Shown: piece after piece, positions 35,400 through 47,728 of the stretch
Numbering within the stretch: the stretch's first letter is position 1
Layout: every line of letters starts with the position of its first letter
Source: Acanthaster planci
Lineage: Eukaryota > Echinodermata > Asteroidea > Valvatida > Acanthasteridae
Assembly (NCBI RefSeq): GCF_001949145.1
Contig: NW_019091367.1
Coordinates: 801,151-865,150 of the forward strand
Direction: 5' to 3'
DNA length: 64,000 nucleotides
The notes under the pieces: model-generated
What the model saw: the letters and a program-made list of their open reading frames with translations, nothing else
Told to the model about the DNA's origin: nothing
Databases searched by the model: none
Position numbers and translations under genes: made by a program

Positions 35400-36560
35400 G
35401 CCAAAACGGTTGGGACAATAAAAAGAGCCGATGAAGCACACAAAAAGACGACTGATGTACGAACTCATCTAGCCATCACTTCCCCCCAGATGAAAAGGCT
35501 GACTGCCAACTGGGCCACGACTGCCCCCAAAGAAGCTTTCAGCCAGTCGATTGTTGTTTTTGTCCCAATTAAATGTTGTGGAAACGGGCAATCATGCGGC
35601 CTATTGTCCCGGGGAAGCCGAAGGGATGAGGAAAAGGGGGAAAAAGAGACGAGCAGTGAGAGGGATAAACCCTCACACACTAATGAGAGAAAAGACGCTG
35701 CTGTTTTGTTGGTATGCAGGACGCTCTCTGCGTCGCATGGTAAGGAGCAATTTCCAAGGAGCAACAAACATGGGATAAACCTACTCTTGAAGCGCTGCCA
35801 GCTTGCCAGGACGATTGGGGGGACGATGCAGGCGGCCACAAAAGCCGCGACCTCGCAATTAAACGATAATTGTTTCCCTGCCAGCTCACATCCCAAATCC
35901 CGGCCAGGTCCGCTGGGTATCAATTATCGATGTCTCTTGAGAAGGTGATCAATATTAATTGTCGGCCAGTTAATTTTAATTGGCGATTAATTTCTCCCAG
36001 TGAGCCCCCTCGGCTCAACAGATGAAAGCCACCGTACCCGAATTAGGCAGAATCCCTCGCAGCTCTCTCTCGAAAAAAGCCCGTCCTAAATTTGCCGGCA
36101 AGCAGTGCCCATAGGCGTCGTTGTCTGTGTACTGGCTCCTTACCAATCTTGCGTGATTTGGGGGAAAGGGTGGGCCTTAATTGTTTTTAAAAATGGTTAA
36201 TAACTCGAGGGGAGTTTCTTTCTTTCCCTCTGTCTTTGCTTAACGACGGCAAGATGTAAAGAGGGGCGTTAGTTTTTTCCGCTTCCGTGAACTCTGCTGG
36301 GGGAAACTATCCCCGCGGTTAAACACTCCTAATCCCCGCTGACCTGCCGAGTGGCACCACGCTCTTCCAACGGCACGTTTCCCCAAGCCCAGCACGCCCC
36401 CTAGACAAACTCCACAGTCTGCCCCAGTGCTCCTGCTACGTCTGATTAGGTCCTCCCTATCCAGGATCATTAGCGCCCAGATCGCAAGCAAGCTCTTTTA
36501 ATTGGCGCCAATTAACCCGCATTTGGCGGGAAAATCCTGGCCAAATTAGCTCTTCCAGAA
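35400..36560. promoter_or_regulatory. Large candidate cis-regulatory island
   Basis: Over 1 kb of complex sequence dense in AATTA/TTAAT cores (GCAATTAAACGATAATTG, GTTAATTTTAATTGG, GCGATTAATTTC). It also has Onecut-like ATCAATTATCGATG and TGATCAATATTAATTG at 35919-35960, and GGCGCCAATTAACCCGC near 36505. The 183- and 152-codon open frames on opposite strands here have no recognisable domain. Low stop density may simply reflect composition. Confidence 0.4.
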
Positions 36561-39500
36561 GACAGTGCCTGAGAAATGGAGAAGACGCTCGGCGTAAAGT
36601 ACATTCAGCTCCCTGGTGGCGGAGTCACAAATCTTGAAAACCATGAAAAAGGACTGCTGAACAATTAAAAAAAAAAGGAATCTACAAGACAGGAAGTAAA
36701 TAACCTCGCGGGACACTATAGTCAGCCGCTACACATTAAAAACCATAATGCACTATGTACTATAAGTATAGTCACCCGACTCAGCGCAAACGTCTGTACC
36801 ATTTCTGAAAGTAATGCAAATTTTAAAAAAGTGAATCCTTAATTGCCTCCATGACAACCCATAAAAATCAGGCAGAAGTTCGAACAAGGGAAGGCCCGTC
36901 TTCTGTCGTTTTCGTGGTTTTTTCATGAGCTGATAGGAGGGTTGTTAAACAAGTCCTCATATCTGTTGCTTAGCATGGGTAAGTAATGATTTTTTGAGGT
37001 CGTCAAGGGTCTAAATCGGTCAGTCATTTCGGTAATTACGACGTAAACGAAGTCATCCGGATAAGTGAAGTCGCCAGAATTCCTTGAAAAGGTGCCCAGC
37101 TTATGTGGTTAACGAAGACATGCTCAGAATGACTTGGCTGCCCGAATTACTGGACTGTGGCTAGGAATTCCACCGATACGTGTGTTGTTTCCACCCGCGG
37201 CAAGGTTTTTCGGACACGGCCTACATCCATTGAAAACAGGCGTGTCTGCTGCCACCAAGCGGGGAATCCCTACCACTAAACAGGAATTTAACTTGCCACG
37301 TTTTTTTGGTAAACTTGCATAGGCCTATTCATGAGGAAACTATGATGTCATCCCTGGCACCGGACCTTAATGTTGCACACATTTGCACAAAAAATCTGCT
37401 GGATTTAAAACAAATATCGGTTCGCCGTCGTAAAGTTCTCTATTTTGCAAATCATTTTTGTGTATAGGAAAAGGCTGGAAGTAGCAAATATGTTTCCCCC
37501 GAAATGTCATTACAGAGTAAATACGTGGTTCAGAATTTGAACATGTAAACTGAATACTATCTTCCCAGATTTACATCACAGCAACGGCGCCCTCTCGTGT
37601 CCGGAAAAGCTTGGACAATTGCAATGTTTAAAAAGGTGTATATTAAACCACACTAAACTCCGAAAAGATTTCAAACAGTTTATATACAGTGAAGAAGACT
37701 AGGTCTGTAAAGAGGCTTAAGTTTGAGAAAAACTCAAAACATCTTTTAAACGGAAAATGGCAGACCTTTATTTTTCAGTTACAAGGACGATCGTTTCAGG
37801 ATTCTGCAAATTGTGTTAATTGCGTGAAACATGCCAAATCCAGTAACAAAGACTATAATCATACATAGGCCAATACATTGTATTTTTTTAGTATACAGGG
37901 GGTCTATCTTGGACGGGCCTCTCATGTGCACAGGGTGGAATTTCCTCTTAACTGCCAAATGTTAAAAAAAAAGAAATAGAAATCTGACGGTAAATTTCAA
38001 ACTCTGGTACTGTTTTACCGATTCCTGAATTATTTCAGACCTACAGAGCTCTATTGTTAATAGTTTGATATAGGGCCCCGGTTTGATATAAGATTCATTA
38101 TTAGATTGGATTTCGAGCGGTTATCACGCTGAAGGTCTTAAAATCCTTCGTTACGTGCACTGATTAATTAAGAATGTGTCTTTTTGTACGTTTTGGTAAA
38201 ATAGAAACCGTGCTCACATTTTAGCATTTGAAAATCAATAATTCAAGTTTCAGAAGGTACCGCTTTCTTTGCGTCGGATTGCAAGAGATCATTTTGAGAG
38301 GCTCCGCTGAATGTACCCTTCCTGGACTTTCTGCCGATAATAGAAGTATTCAGGTACAGGCAAAAGAAAAACAAATCACCGTTTGAGGAACTGGCTAGTT
38401 CCGATTGACGTGAAATTCCGGGGCTAATTCTAGACACTGTTTGTGGATCAGTCAAGTGGGAGCAGCCGGATCCAGAATTGGACGTGACATTCGGCTGGCC
38501 AGACCACAACCGATCGGCGCCAAGCGAAAGCCAGACAAAAAAAATCCCCTGGATCCGGACGCATTGAGTGACAGGTTTGAAAAGATAGAGAGAAGGAGGG
38601 GGAAAAAAAGCAAAACACGAGAAGAAAAGCCCGCAGACGACACAGTTTCACCGCGCGGGAAAATATCACGTTCGTGACGGCGCGCTACGAGGACACCGAT
38701 TGGCCAACCAGGTTTACTTGTCGCGTCCAATTTTGTTCCCGCCCTAAATGTTCTGATTCTGTACCAAGTAAACATGGTGCGTCTCGATTCACTAAAAAAC
38801 CATGTCATGACTGGTTGAAGAACTTAAAAGACAGAAAGATGGAAGTTTAACCATCTATCAATAATCAATAAACAAACTTATTGTTTCCAAAAACGGCTGG
38901 TAAGTGCGATTCATCATGCACATCAATCATTAACGACAGACGCCATTGCGAACTGGACTCCTGAATAACACTTCATCTAAAAGAAGAATTAAATCTTGCT
39001 AAACATATTTTGTTGAAAAATTTTTTTTAAAACTTTTGTAAAATAAAATAAAAGCAAACAAACTAGACAAACAAAACAAAACAAATACGGCTTATGTCAT
39101 TTTCAGGTGTCTTCATGGGAAATGTACAAAATTGAATAGCAAACAGACACTTTTCACGCTCTACATTAATTTACACGCAAATTTATCATATCCGTTGATT
39201 GAGTTCTCTCGAAAAGGCCTTTGATGTCCACATCTATCTACCGCTACTTGGCTTGGCTTGCTGGTGGCAAAAATTGAAGCCGCAACCGCAAAATGCCAGT
39301 CGTGGATGAAGCTCATGAGAGTGGTTTGCCAACGCTCGTCTCCATGGCCTATTGAACCTTTTTTCAGTTTGTTTTCTACTAGTAACGACCAAATTGGAAA
39401 CTAAATGACCTGACTCCTCTCTCGCCCGTGCCCACGGTCAAAAGGTGATGAGGAAGGTTGGTTTTGCCAGGTGCATGACGTAATCTCTTAGAACTCTCAC

Positions 39501-42500
39501 TGGATAGCAGAACGGTGAAAAAAGGTTAAAAACTTTCGGGTGAACGCGACAACGTGTGCGCTGAATGCAGATGTGCATGTAGACTGCAGTCAACCCACGG
39601 TACTACTCTTTGCAACGCCCACGCTGATCCTCAAACTTTCCGGTGTTCGGTTCCTCCCAGCATCCCATCTTCAACGCTCTCTGTTGATCAGATCAACAGC
39701 ACCCAGATCAATGACACAGTTAAAGCAATCTGCTCCTGCTTTGGGTGATTTTGCCGACTTCCATCGGGCAACCCCACCTAGGAAGCCGAATGCAGAGACG
39801 TGATGTCACCTGCGTAACTCTGAAAATGTAGGGAAATTTAAGCAGTAAATAATTGTAATTGAGTTCCACGATAAAAGACTGCAATTTCTTTTTACCAAAA
39901 ATCTTAACAACAACCTCTTAAAGCTCGACAGGGGAATACCGCGTGTTATGCTATCCCTCACGGGACTGGACATTGCTTTGCCGCGCTTGTCTTAAGTGAC
40001 CGCCGAGTCGCCAGGTCGTCGACTAATAAAAGGGGGAAGAAAATTACGAATTCGCTGACTTATCCTTAATTTAACGAGATGTCTGTTTCAAGGCACAGAG
40101 AGTGTCATGAAGATTGTCCCGCCGAGCGAGAGCACGGAGATAAAAAAGGAGACGAATGAGCCACTTCAATATTTAAAAAAAACCCCCAAGGTTCCCGAAA
40201 TGCCTTGAACTGAGCATGCGCTGTTGGAATACCGAACTGGTAGTCTGGTTCCCTCCCCAAAGGTTCCCTGACGACTCTTGTTAAAAAAATCTTAGGTGCA
40301 AGGGTCAGGGGTCACAAGTTGAGACCCTGGGTGTTTTCGATTTCATCAGTGGCAACATCTCAAAAATGATGCTTTTCCCATATCCAGTGGGCAATACGGC
40401 AAGTGTACCCCCACTTAGAGCATGTGTCAGCACAAAGCCTGCATTAGTCGAAGAAAGTTATATTCAGCATTTCACCTGGCATTTCAACCAAGGCGTCCTT
40501 CGATTTCAGAGTATAAAGTCAAGTATTGTAGGATCAAGAGCTGCCATTAGGATACGGGAGTTTACGTTTAACAGCTACAACCTACCCACCCGGGCCGGGA
40601 ATAACCGAACATCAACGCTACCATCCGAACATGCCAAATAGACGAGGTGACTTCGGAATATTTCGACTATTTCCGGAAAACTGGAGGAATTCCTCCAGTC
40701 TTGGTCACGTGGACACTGGGCGATACTGGACCCTTGATTTCGTAGAGAAGTAAGCCCCATCAGGTCTGGTATCCAGACTAACCGAACTGGCTCATTGGCC
40801 GCATATGGCGAGCGCGCTTGTACAATATGCACGGTGTGCGCCTTGTGACGCGGAGTCATTGACCAGCGGAGCATGAAGCCCATATACCCCGGCCTTGCTG
40901 ATGGCCCAATGCCTTGACGAGGTTTTTTCAGATATAATTACAGTGATGTATGCTATGATCAGATCGCTTTGACCGATTAAAAAGGAACGAGAGAAATAGA
41001 TAGAACAAAAAAGAATAGCCGAGAAGCAGAGTTTGTCTAGCCTAAGCGGTCGCGCAAATCCCCGGTGGCGACTGGGGCAGACATTAAAACTTCGGTGTCG
41101 TCTTTGATCGTGCCGAGAGAAAGAGAGAGATGGAGTTTAAAATAAAGCAGTAACACTTCCACTCAATGCTCCAGCTTTTCTGCTGAAAAATAAAAACTGC
41201 ATAAAAGTGAGTATCGTAAAATCCGAGGGGGAAAAGATGCAAATCATCGAAATGCATGTCACCTCGGTAATCTACTTAGATCTGCTCAGCTACACTAACA
41301 ACTTTCATTTTGGATCGCGTTTGTCAGGGACGAGTGTTTTTTGCTAGCATTTTACTGGCGCAATATTGTGAGCCAATACAGTGGCCCACGAGGGCTCCAA
41401 TCTCTCGTGCTGCCTGCTGTTTGAGATGACTCGGGGACATTTTCAGAATAAAAGAATTGTCCATTCTCCATCGTAAGCCCAGACTGTTTTTTTTTTTTGG
41501 CGATAAAAATACTTTTGCACGGTGTTTGGCAGGAACTTTTCCCAGTTTGAGGGAGGACAAAAGGCAGAAGATTGTGTATAGGTCTGCTCTTTTGAAGTCA
41601 CACTCGTAGTTTTTTCCTACAAGTGGCTGCTAAAACTATGGTTGGCCGTCGGTACAAAATAAAAAGAACAAACCACAAAGTGTTACAAATCTGGCATCTA
41701 CTACTAAATAGTTGAAGACAGAGATGGCCCTGGTTGTTGCAATTGACTACTATACTCGCCTTAAATTTAGGGGATACGTCCAGCAAATGTTAGCTCATGT
41801 ATTGTCCACGATATGGCATCTTATCACCATTTTACCTATTTTACAGCGTTTGTAATGTTGGATCACTGTGAAATTATGCCTCTGATCAAGTGGCACCAAA
41901 AGAAATTTCAAATGTATCCTTTCTGTTTCACAAATGGGCACAGACCTCCAGTTTTTCAGGACCCGGTTTTCAAGTTCTGCATTTCCTTCAAACCTTAAGC
42001 CTCCTTTGCCATCATGTTAGTCCACCCAACAGTCAAATATTAAACTTGAAAACCTTGCAGAGTATCACGGGCCCCGTGCCTTGAGGGGAGAGGGCGCTTT
42101 GTTACCGGTGCCTTTTCTTATAGAGGAAAATGCTAGATAGGACGTAAGGAACAAGTGTCCCAGGGCTGAGGTTCGCAATGTTGGAATCAAATTGGTGGAA
42201 TATGCATGGACAAGTAGTAAACAATAGTTGCATGTTGTACCGCACGTAATAGGAGCCTGTTTCTCGATCAGTGATCCTAACGCTGGTTCACGTCATCTAT
42301 ATTAAGCGGGTTTCAGTGTTTGTAAACCAACGACGGATCACTGTTCATGCAAAATTTGTGTGAAACAAACAAGGCCAATGAATAGCCATTTTGGTTCCGA
42401 AGTCTGAAATTGGCTCTACTTTCTCTAAATACAACTTTGAAGTGTCCCATTGCACGCTCACGTTGATACATGCAAGGGCGCAAACTGACCCCCTTGCTGT

Positions 42501-44077
42501 GTTGGGCCTGAGGTTTCCCGAAGAGCTCCCGGAATCTTTGGGTACCAGTTTTTCTAATGTGCAATCTTACAGGCTCTTTGGAGCGCGCTTGTTGAGAAAT
42601 ACCTCTAACATTTTGAAACGTTTGACTTTAACTTCATCGAAAGTGAAAACAACTCAAGCGACAACAAGAACCGCACTTCGTAAACAAACTCTCGAGCCGC
42701 CTATCCATATTTACGATTTTGCTATGTTCCATTCTGTATCCATTTCGGCATTTCAATCCTCTTAAATTTCAACAGACACTCTAAATAGGTTTACACGTAC
42801 GTATACATGAACGCACTAAAAACGTGTCTAAAGGCACCCTAAGTTGCTAATGCTGGAGTGCATATATAGGCTATGTGAATAGTCTGTATTTTGTCCCTGT
42901 AGTCGATGTTTTCCTGCGTTTAATAGCGGAGATGGATGGAGTTTATGAATATGTATGGATCTTTTTAGGAGGTTTCCTTTTGGCGAAATTCCACGGGCAT
43001 TAGGAAGCAGAAATCACTGCGAGGGTGTGTGTGAAGGCCAGCGCACTTGATCCACGAATAGGTCAACACTTTATCTTGTGCCTTAAAAGGTTTTTGTGTT
43101 TGTCCAATGCATTTTAAACGCGGTTGGCAGTCTACAAGGGGAAGAGAAACGGTCGGCAAATGGCACCAACAAATATCGCACAAGTCCCCAGCGGCTTGTA
43201 AAAATCTGCCGCGAAACCCGTACACATCGTGCGCCGTAGAGGGCGCTTTGGAGGAAGAATCAACGCTGAATCTCAAGCGTACAATGTTGTCCAGCTGAGT
43301 GGTTAAATCCGGTCCTTTTCGACGCCCTGTAAATCGTGCATGACAGGTTCTGCGCTTTCTGCGTTCCAGTATCGTGGATACAGGATAAATCAAGGAACAA
43401 TAAACCGAAAACCAATAAGGGTGCACCATCTCGATTCGCGAGAGTTACGACGTAACAATTAATATGAGACAGCTACAGAAATAAGTGCGACAGCGGCTGC
43501 CACTGTGTCTTTATAACGTGACATAGTGTACCCCAGTGCCCAGTTATTGTTAAGCCCTCTAAAGGTCCTCTTTGCCGTTATTCCTCGCGATTGGAAGAGA
43601 ACGCTATGGAGACAAGAACTGCTGCTACTGAGGAGAGACTGGCACAAGCAACCTTGCAGGCACATGATGAAACTTCATAGGAAACGAACCTCATGTACTG
43701 AAACGAGGACTTTGCAAGGTGCTACCACCTGAAAATTAGAAATCATTCTTAGAAAATACGAACCCTTAACCGTGTACTGCGGCAAATTCAAATACATGTA
43801 ACATTATTTTTTAATTTAATGCCCTATATCCTCTTTATAAGGCTTTGGACACCTTAACTCAGTATCTCATGGAGTTTCATATTAACAAACCCAGTCATAA
43901 CTGCACGTAAGTTTTCTAAGGTGATTGTACAGAGTTCAGGTAAAAGACACCGACATAGGCTTGCAGGCCCTCATGCGGTGGAGAGTAATTGGGCATATAG
44001 GTATGTGAACTTACTACCAGCGAGCTACTAGACAATCAGTCTCATTCACAAGCGAGACCAGTAGATTCAAACCTAAG
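36561..44077. other. Gene-free region
   Basis: Mostly AT-rich. 37590 and 42090 carry GCGCCCTCT/AGAGGGCGC words often found at transposon ends. 38640-38750 is promoter-like. 39000-39080 is A/T-rich simple sequence. The 154-codon open frame at 42965-43429 (minus) shows no domain. No exon is recognised. Confidence 0.5.
38640..38750. promoter_or_regulatory. Promoter-like cluster (E2F, CRE and CCAAT words)
   Basis: Within about 100 bases are GCGCGGGAAAA (38653), CGTGACGG (38673), ATTGG in GATTGGCC (38698), GTCCAAT (38724) and TTCCCGCC (38736). Two E2F-like sites in opposite orientations with CCAAT boxes are typical of cell-cycle gene promoters. No exon can be assigned to it. Confidence 0.3.
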
Positions 44078-44185
44078 GCCGTGTCCGAATTACTTGTCTA
44101 CGGCTTGAAATCGCACACGACTTCACAGTTGCGGCTGTAGCCACTTCCCATAGAGTCCTGTAAAATTTCAAGCCGTTATTCGTTG
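44078..44185. mobile_element. Palindromic MITE-like element, copy 1
   Basis: It begins CCGTGTCCGAATTACTTG, then CTACGGCTTGAAATC, a centre GCGGCTGTAGCCAC, and ATTTCAAGCCG in inverted orientation. The right end is incomplete compared with the left. The same arrangement recurs at 63607-63722. No open frame of size; presumably mobilised in trans. Family not recognised. Confidence 0.6.
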
Positions 44186-45379
44186 TCCTCTCCTGCGACA
44201 ATGAGATGTGCGCCTGCACTGCTTACGGTTTCTCAGGACTGTCAGTACCTGTTGCTTCGTTATAGAGGAACGATACTGGACAAGGAGTGCTTCACAACAG
44301 TTATCCAGGATGACGGAAGAACCTGCCGTCACTACTGTACAGGTTCTTCTTGATTAAATTAACGAGGCGTAGTTCGATGCCAAATTGGGTATAACTGTCG
44401 CAGGAGAGGGGACTGCTGTAGTGAGCAGCATGCTTGACGCCACTGAAGAACTGCAGGGGACAGAAGGTGTCACAATTTAACTTTCTTCGCATTCGCTTTC
44501 ATCCCGATCAAGGAGTTTTAAAAAAATCTGTTGACAAACTCTCCATTTTATTCTTTTGCGTCCTTCAAAATGCGGTAAAAGATAACCTGTGAGAAAGAGT
44601 GCAAAAGATAATGCAAGCTTGGATCCAAAAAGTATGGTCTAATTCAACTTAACAACGAATGAAAAATCACACCCAGAGGCAGTAATGAAGACCGCAACTT
44701 TTCAGCCAAATAACATTTGTAAGACACCATCCTTATGCTTTTAAATCATTTAAAATGCCACTATGTCACCTTAATTCTAGTTCAGAACGATAAACAACGC
44801 TCTTTCTCTTTATTTGACCACATATGATAATATTCATATTATATCCCATTAGAGGACCGTCACCTGGTGTATTTTGTTTTCATGTCTATGGATCCCAGGA
44901 TTATTGGGATTCGACGGGCAGCTTAAATTGTCATGGCCGGCGGGGATTTATCTCCCAAATCCCCGCGGGGCAGCACCGCTGACATTCATTAATCAATGCC
45001 CGGCAAGGGAGAGAAGTGACAGGAACTCAGCCCGGATGCCTCTTTTATGGACAACAGGATACGGGTACAGAATATTTCCGCAATCAAACGTCAGAAAGCA
45101 TTTTCACAGGTGGGATCGAATTATGACAGGCGCGCACTCGAACTTACGCCTGTTATCGGATTTCACCATTGAGAAGCGATTTTTATGACATTTCTCCGGC
45201 GTTATGCAATTATTCTCTCTTTTTCTCGCCGTCCCTCATGTCCGTCTCCCCAAGCGACCATTGAACTCGCTGCGCAGTGTGATGAAGACAAAATGGCTCA
45301 CTTGATGGACAGTCGCAATAAGGACGGGAGGATATTAGATCGTGAAGGAGACCGAATTTTTTTTCTCCCTTCTCCGTAT
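44186..45379. other. Gene-free; inverted repeat at 44187/44397
   Basis: CCTCTCCTGCGACA (44187-44200) recurs inverted as TGTCGCAGGAGAGG (44396-44409), about 195 bases apart. The remainder holds no recognised gene. 44880-45180 is moderately GC-rich. Confidence 0.45.
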
Positions 45380-46000
45380 ACAGATTTAAGCATCATTAGC
45401 GCCCAGAACATCGCTCGCGAAGCCCCTTAATGAAACGCAATTGACGGCCCCTAATGCGCTGCTTGGATGGAACGGTAGCCCGTCTATTGACGGTTGAGAG
45501 CTAGAAGTCGGGCTCGCCTCGTCACCCAAGTGGCCACCCAGCCGTGTCTCTTGAGCACCGCCAAGCCCGTCCGGCAGGACCCACCGCCGCTAATACGTCG
45601 CCGGGTCCAACCTTAGCAAAAGAGAAACCCACGCCACAAAAGTCAATCGGGGAAGCCTGCCAGTCGCGGCTGTGATAGGCGACGTGCCCAGTGCCTGCAT
45701 GCAATACAATTAACATGGCCGGTTTGTCAAGCAAGAAGAAGTCAGGCCGAGTGTCTGAAAAATTAGCGTGATGACCTCCTCCTCGCAATGTCATCAGCCA
45801 AATTGGTTTTTGCCAGGGCCTGACGGATATAGACACGCTGACTGTCAAGCACCGCAACCGTGTATACCTTAGCAAAAGCCCGGCGCGGAGACGGGGGCGG
45901 CGCGTCGGCCGGGATGATTGCCCCTAAATCGGATCATTTTTCGCCCACACGCCGGCTTGTCCACAGGCCGTGGGTCTGTAACGAGATCGTAATGTGTGCG
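45380..46000. promoter_or_regulatory. Candidate cis-regulatory island
   Basis: Complex, GC-richer sequence with ATCATTAGCGCCCAGA (45392-45407, a 16-mer also present at 36466), CTTAATGAAACGCAATTG and CCCCTAATGCGC, plus two ACCTTAGCAAAAG words (45610 and 45867). Inferred from composition only. Confidence 0.3.
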
Positions 46001-47434
46001 TGATGATCATATGAAGTAATTCCATCGGTGAATGCCCGAGTGGCCGCCGTCGCGTTTTTTTGGTGTGTGAGAGCTATCTACTGTAGATAGCAGCTGACGG
46101 GCGAAGGTACAGCTCCAGCGTGTGCTCAAACATACATGCAAACACCCCTGGGAACCAGCAGTTTAAGCTAGCGAGCAGCGGCACACGACGCATACCAATG
46201 TGTGGGTCACTCAAGTCGATTGCCTGCTATTGTTTGGCTTTGATGTTTGGTTTTGACGGTGGGTTTTAAAGCTGATCAGTTTTATTGCTGTTGTATAGCA
46301 AATGACTTACAAGCACTTGACACTGTGATTCCAAGTTGATAAAAGCATTTCGATAATGCCATAGTGATGTCTCTATAAACATGATTGTTTATGGGGAATA
46401 TGTAGGGCCGATTAATTTTTTTTAAATAAGAATTCCAGCACCATCTGCGAAGAAATGGAAAAATACACAAGAATCCATGGTTGAAATACTTGAGTTTTAC
46501 AATTCAAACATCTTTTGTTCGAAAAATAGCCCTACGCGTCTGTTGTTGGAGTTCACGTTTTTGAATAACATCTGTTGAACCTCAAGAAAAAAAAAAGAAC
46601 AAACAAATTAAAAGAAGGAAAGAAACTTTGAAACGGTGTCTCTTCAACTTGAAACGGCTCCTCACCCCGAAGGTGATCGTAAGCGACACTAGGAAAACAC
46701 AGAAACGCACACCATTAAGACAAACGCCCGCCGGCAGGTTGTAGCACCGCGCACCATCGGGAGAAAAATTAACAGAGGATCGGATATCCGTGAAGATCTT
46801 ACCATCTGAATACGGGCTCTCCGCAACAACCACCGCTGAAGGATTAGACAAGAAAAAAAAAGGGAGACGAAAAAAAAGAAGCATTTTGCAATGATCGTTC
46901 TTTGCTGCAATCAGCTTAAGAACACAGACAAGGTCACTATCGTGGGCATTAGGGGAGAGGTTTTGGGCTAAGTTGGCCCAGTCAAGGTGATGCCGTGTCT
47001 GTTGGCGAGCGGACGGCCGAGACACACGGACGGGATCCGATGCTTAGCCTATATAATTTTCCCCGCAAAGAAAATATTGGCCGGCCAAGTAAAAACCAGA
47101 CAAGATGAGTCAGAATGCTGGGACGCAGTGTGCATGAGCGATGGGAAGATTGGAAGAAATGAGAAACAAAGTAAGCTTGATAGCGAGAGGTGCTCTCTCT
47201 TTCGTTTACATTAGGCATTTGGGTTTCGACGTGATAGTGGAAATCCCTTTTCACAACTTGAGAATTTTCTGCCATTCAGTTTGAAGCAGTTTCCGCTTCC
47301 TTTTTTCTTTCGTTTTGACAAAGACGAAGCAGTGCGAATTCTGGGTCAAAAACAAAAGAGTTCCTCGTTGGATTACTGAAAGTTTAATACACAGATCTCT
47401 CAGAGTACCCTGATGAGAAAAATCGCACAACAAG
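46001..47434. other. Gene-free region
   Basis: GCTATCTACTGTAGATAGC at 46073-46091 is a perfect 9-bp-arm hairpin with a single-base centre. 46588-46630 and 46845-46885 are A-rich. No gene is recognised. Confidence 0.5.
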
Positions 47435-47728
47435 CTAAATTTGCACAAAATGTGGTACTCTGAGATAATTAAATTCACGTGAACATAATAATTAAAATTC
47501 CATACAAAAGACACTAATGCTATACCTCGTGATTTGGGGCAAGCTTTCGGTCAGTTACATAAGAGAAGGGTACAAAGGAACCAGTCCATTCAGAGATGGT
47601 GGTCGCAATGTTAAAGGTTGCCCCAAATCACGAGGTATAGCAACAGTGCCTTCAGTCCAGGCAATTCCAAATTTCATGTTTATGTGAAATCAGCTTACTC
47701 AGCGTACCAGATTTTATTCAAATTTAAC
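47435..47728. mobile_element. Foldback element with ~108-bp inverted arms, copy 1
   Basis: Left arm 47435-47543 and right arm 47617-47728 are inverted copies. Both contain GCTATACCTCGTGATTTGGGGCAA at their inner ends (perfect) and TAAATTTG..AAAAT.TGGTAC.CTGAG at their outer ends. The 73-base centre includes ACAAAGGAACCAGTCCATTC. A diverged copy occurs at 61479-61718 and similarity continues beyond (48050-48170 with 61748-61870), so the full repeat is longer. No transposase frame is seen. Confidence 0.75.

Noticed and set aside
35397-35948. 183-codon plus-strand and 152-codon minus-strand open frames
   Set aside because: No recognisable domain, overlap on opposite strands, and sequence looks regulatory.
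42965-43429. 154-codon minus-strand open frame
   Set aside because: No domain or family resemblance, and no splice context supporting an exon.
36466-45407. 16-mer ATCATTAGCGCCCAGA shared by 36466-36481 and 45392-45407
   Set aside because: One shared 16-mer within a 64-kb window counted on both strands is about what chance allows; not evidence of related enhancers alone.
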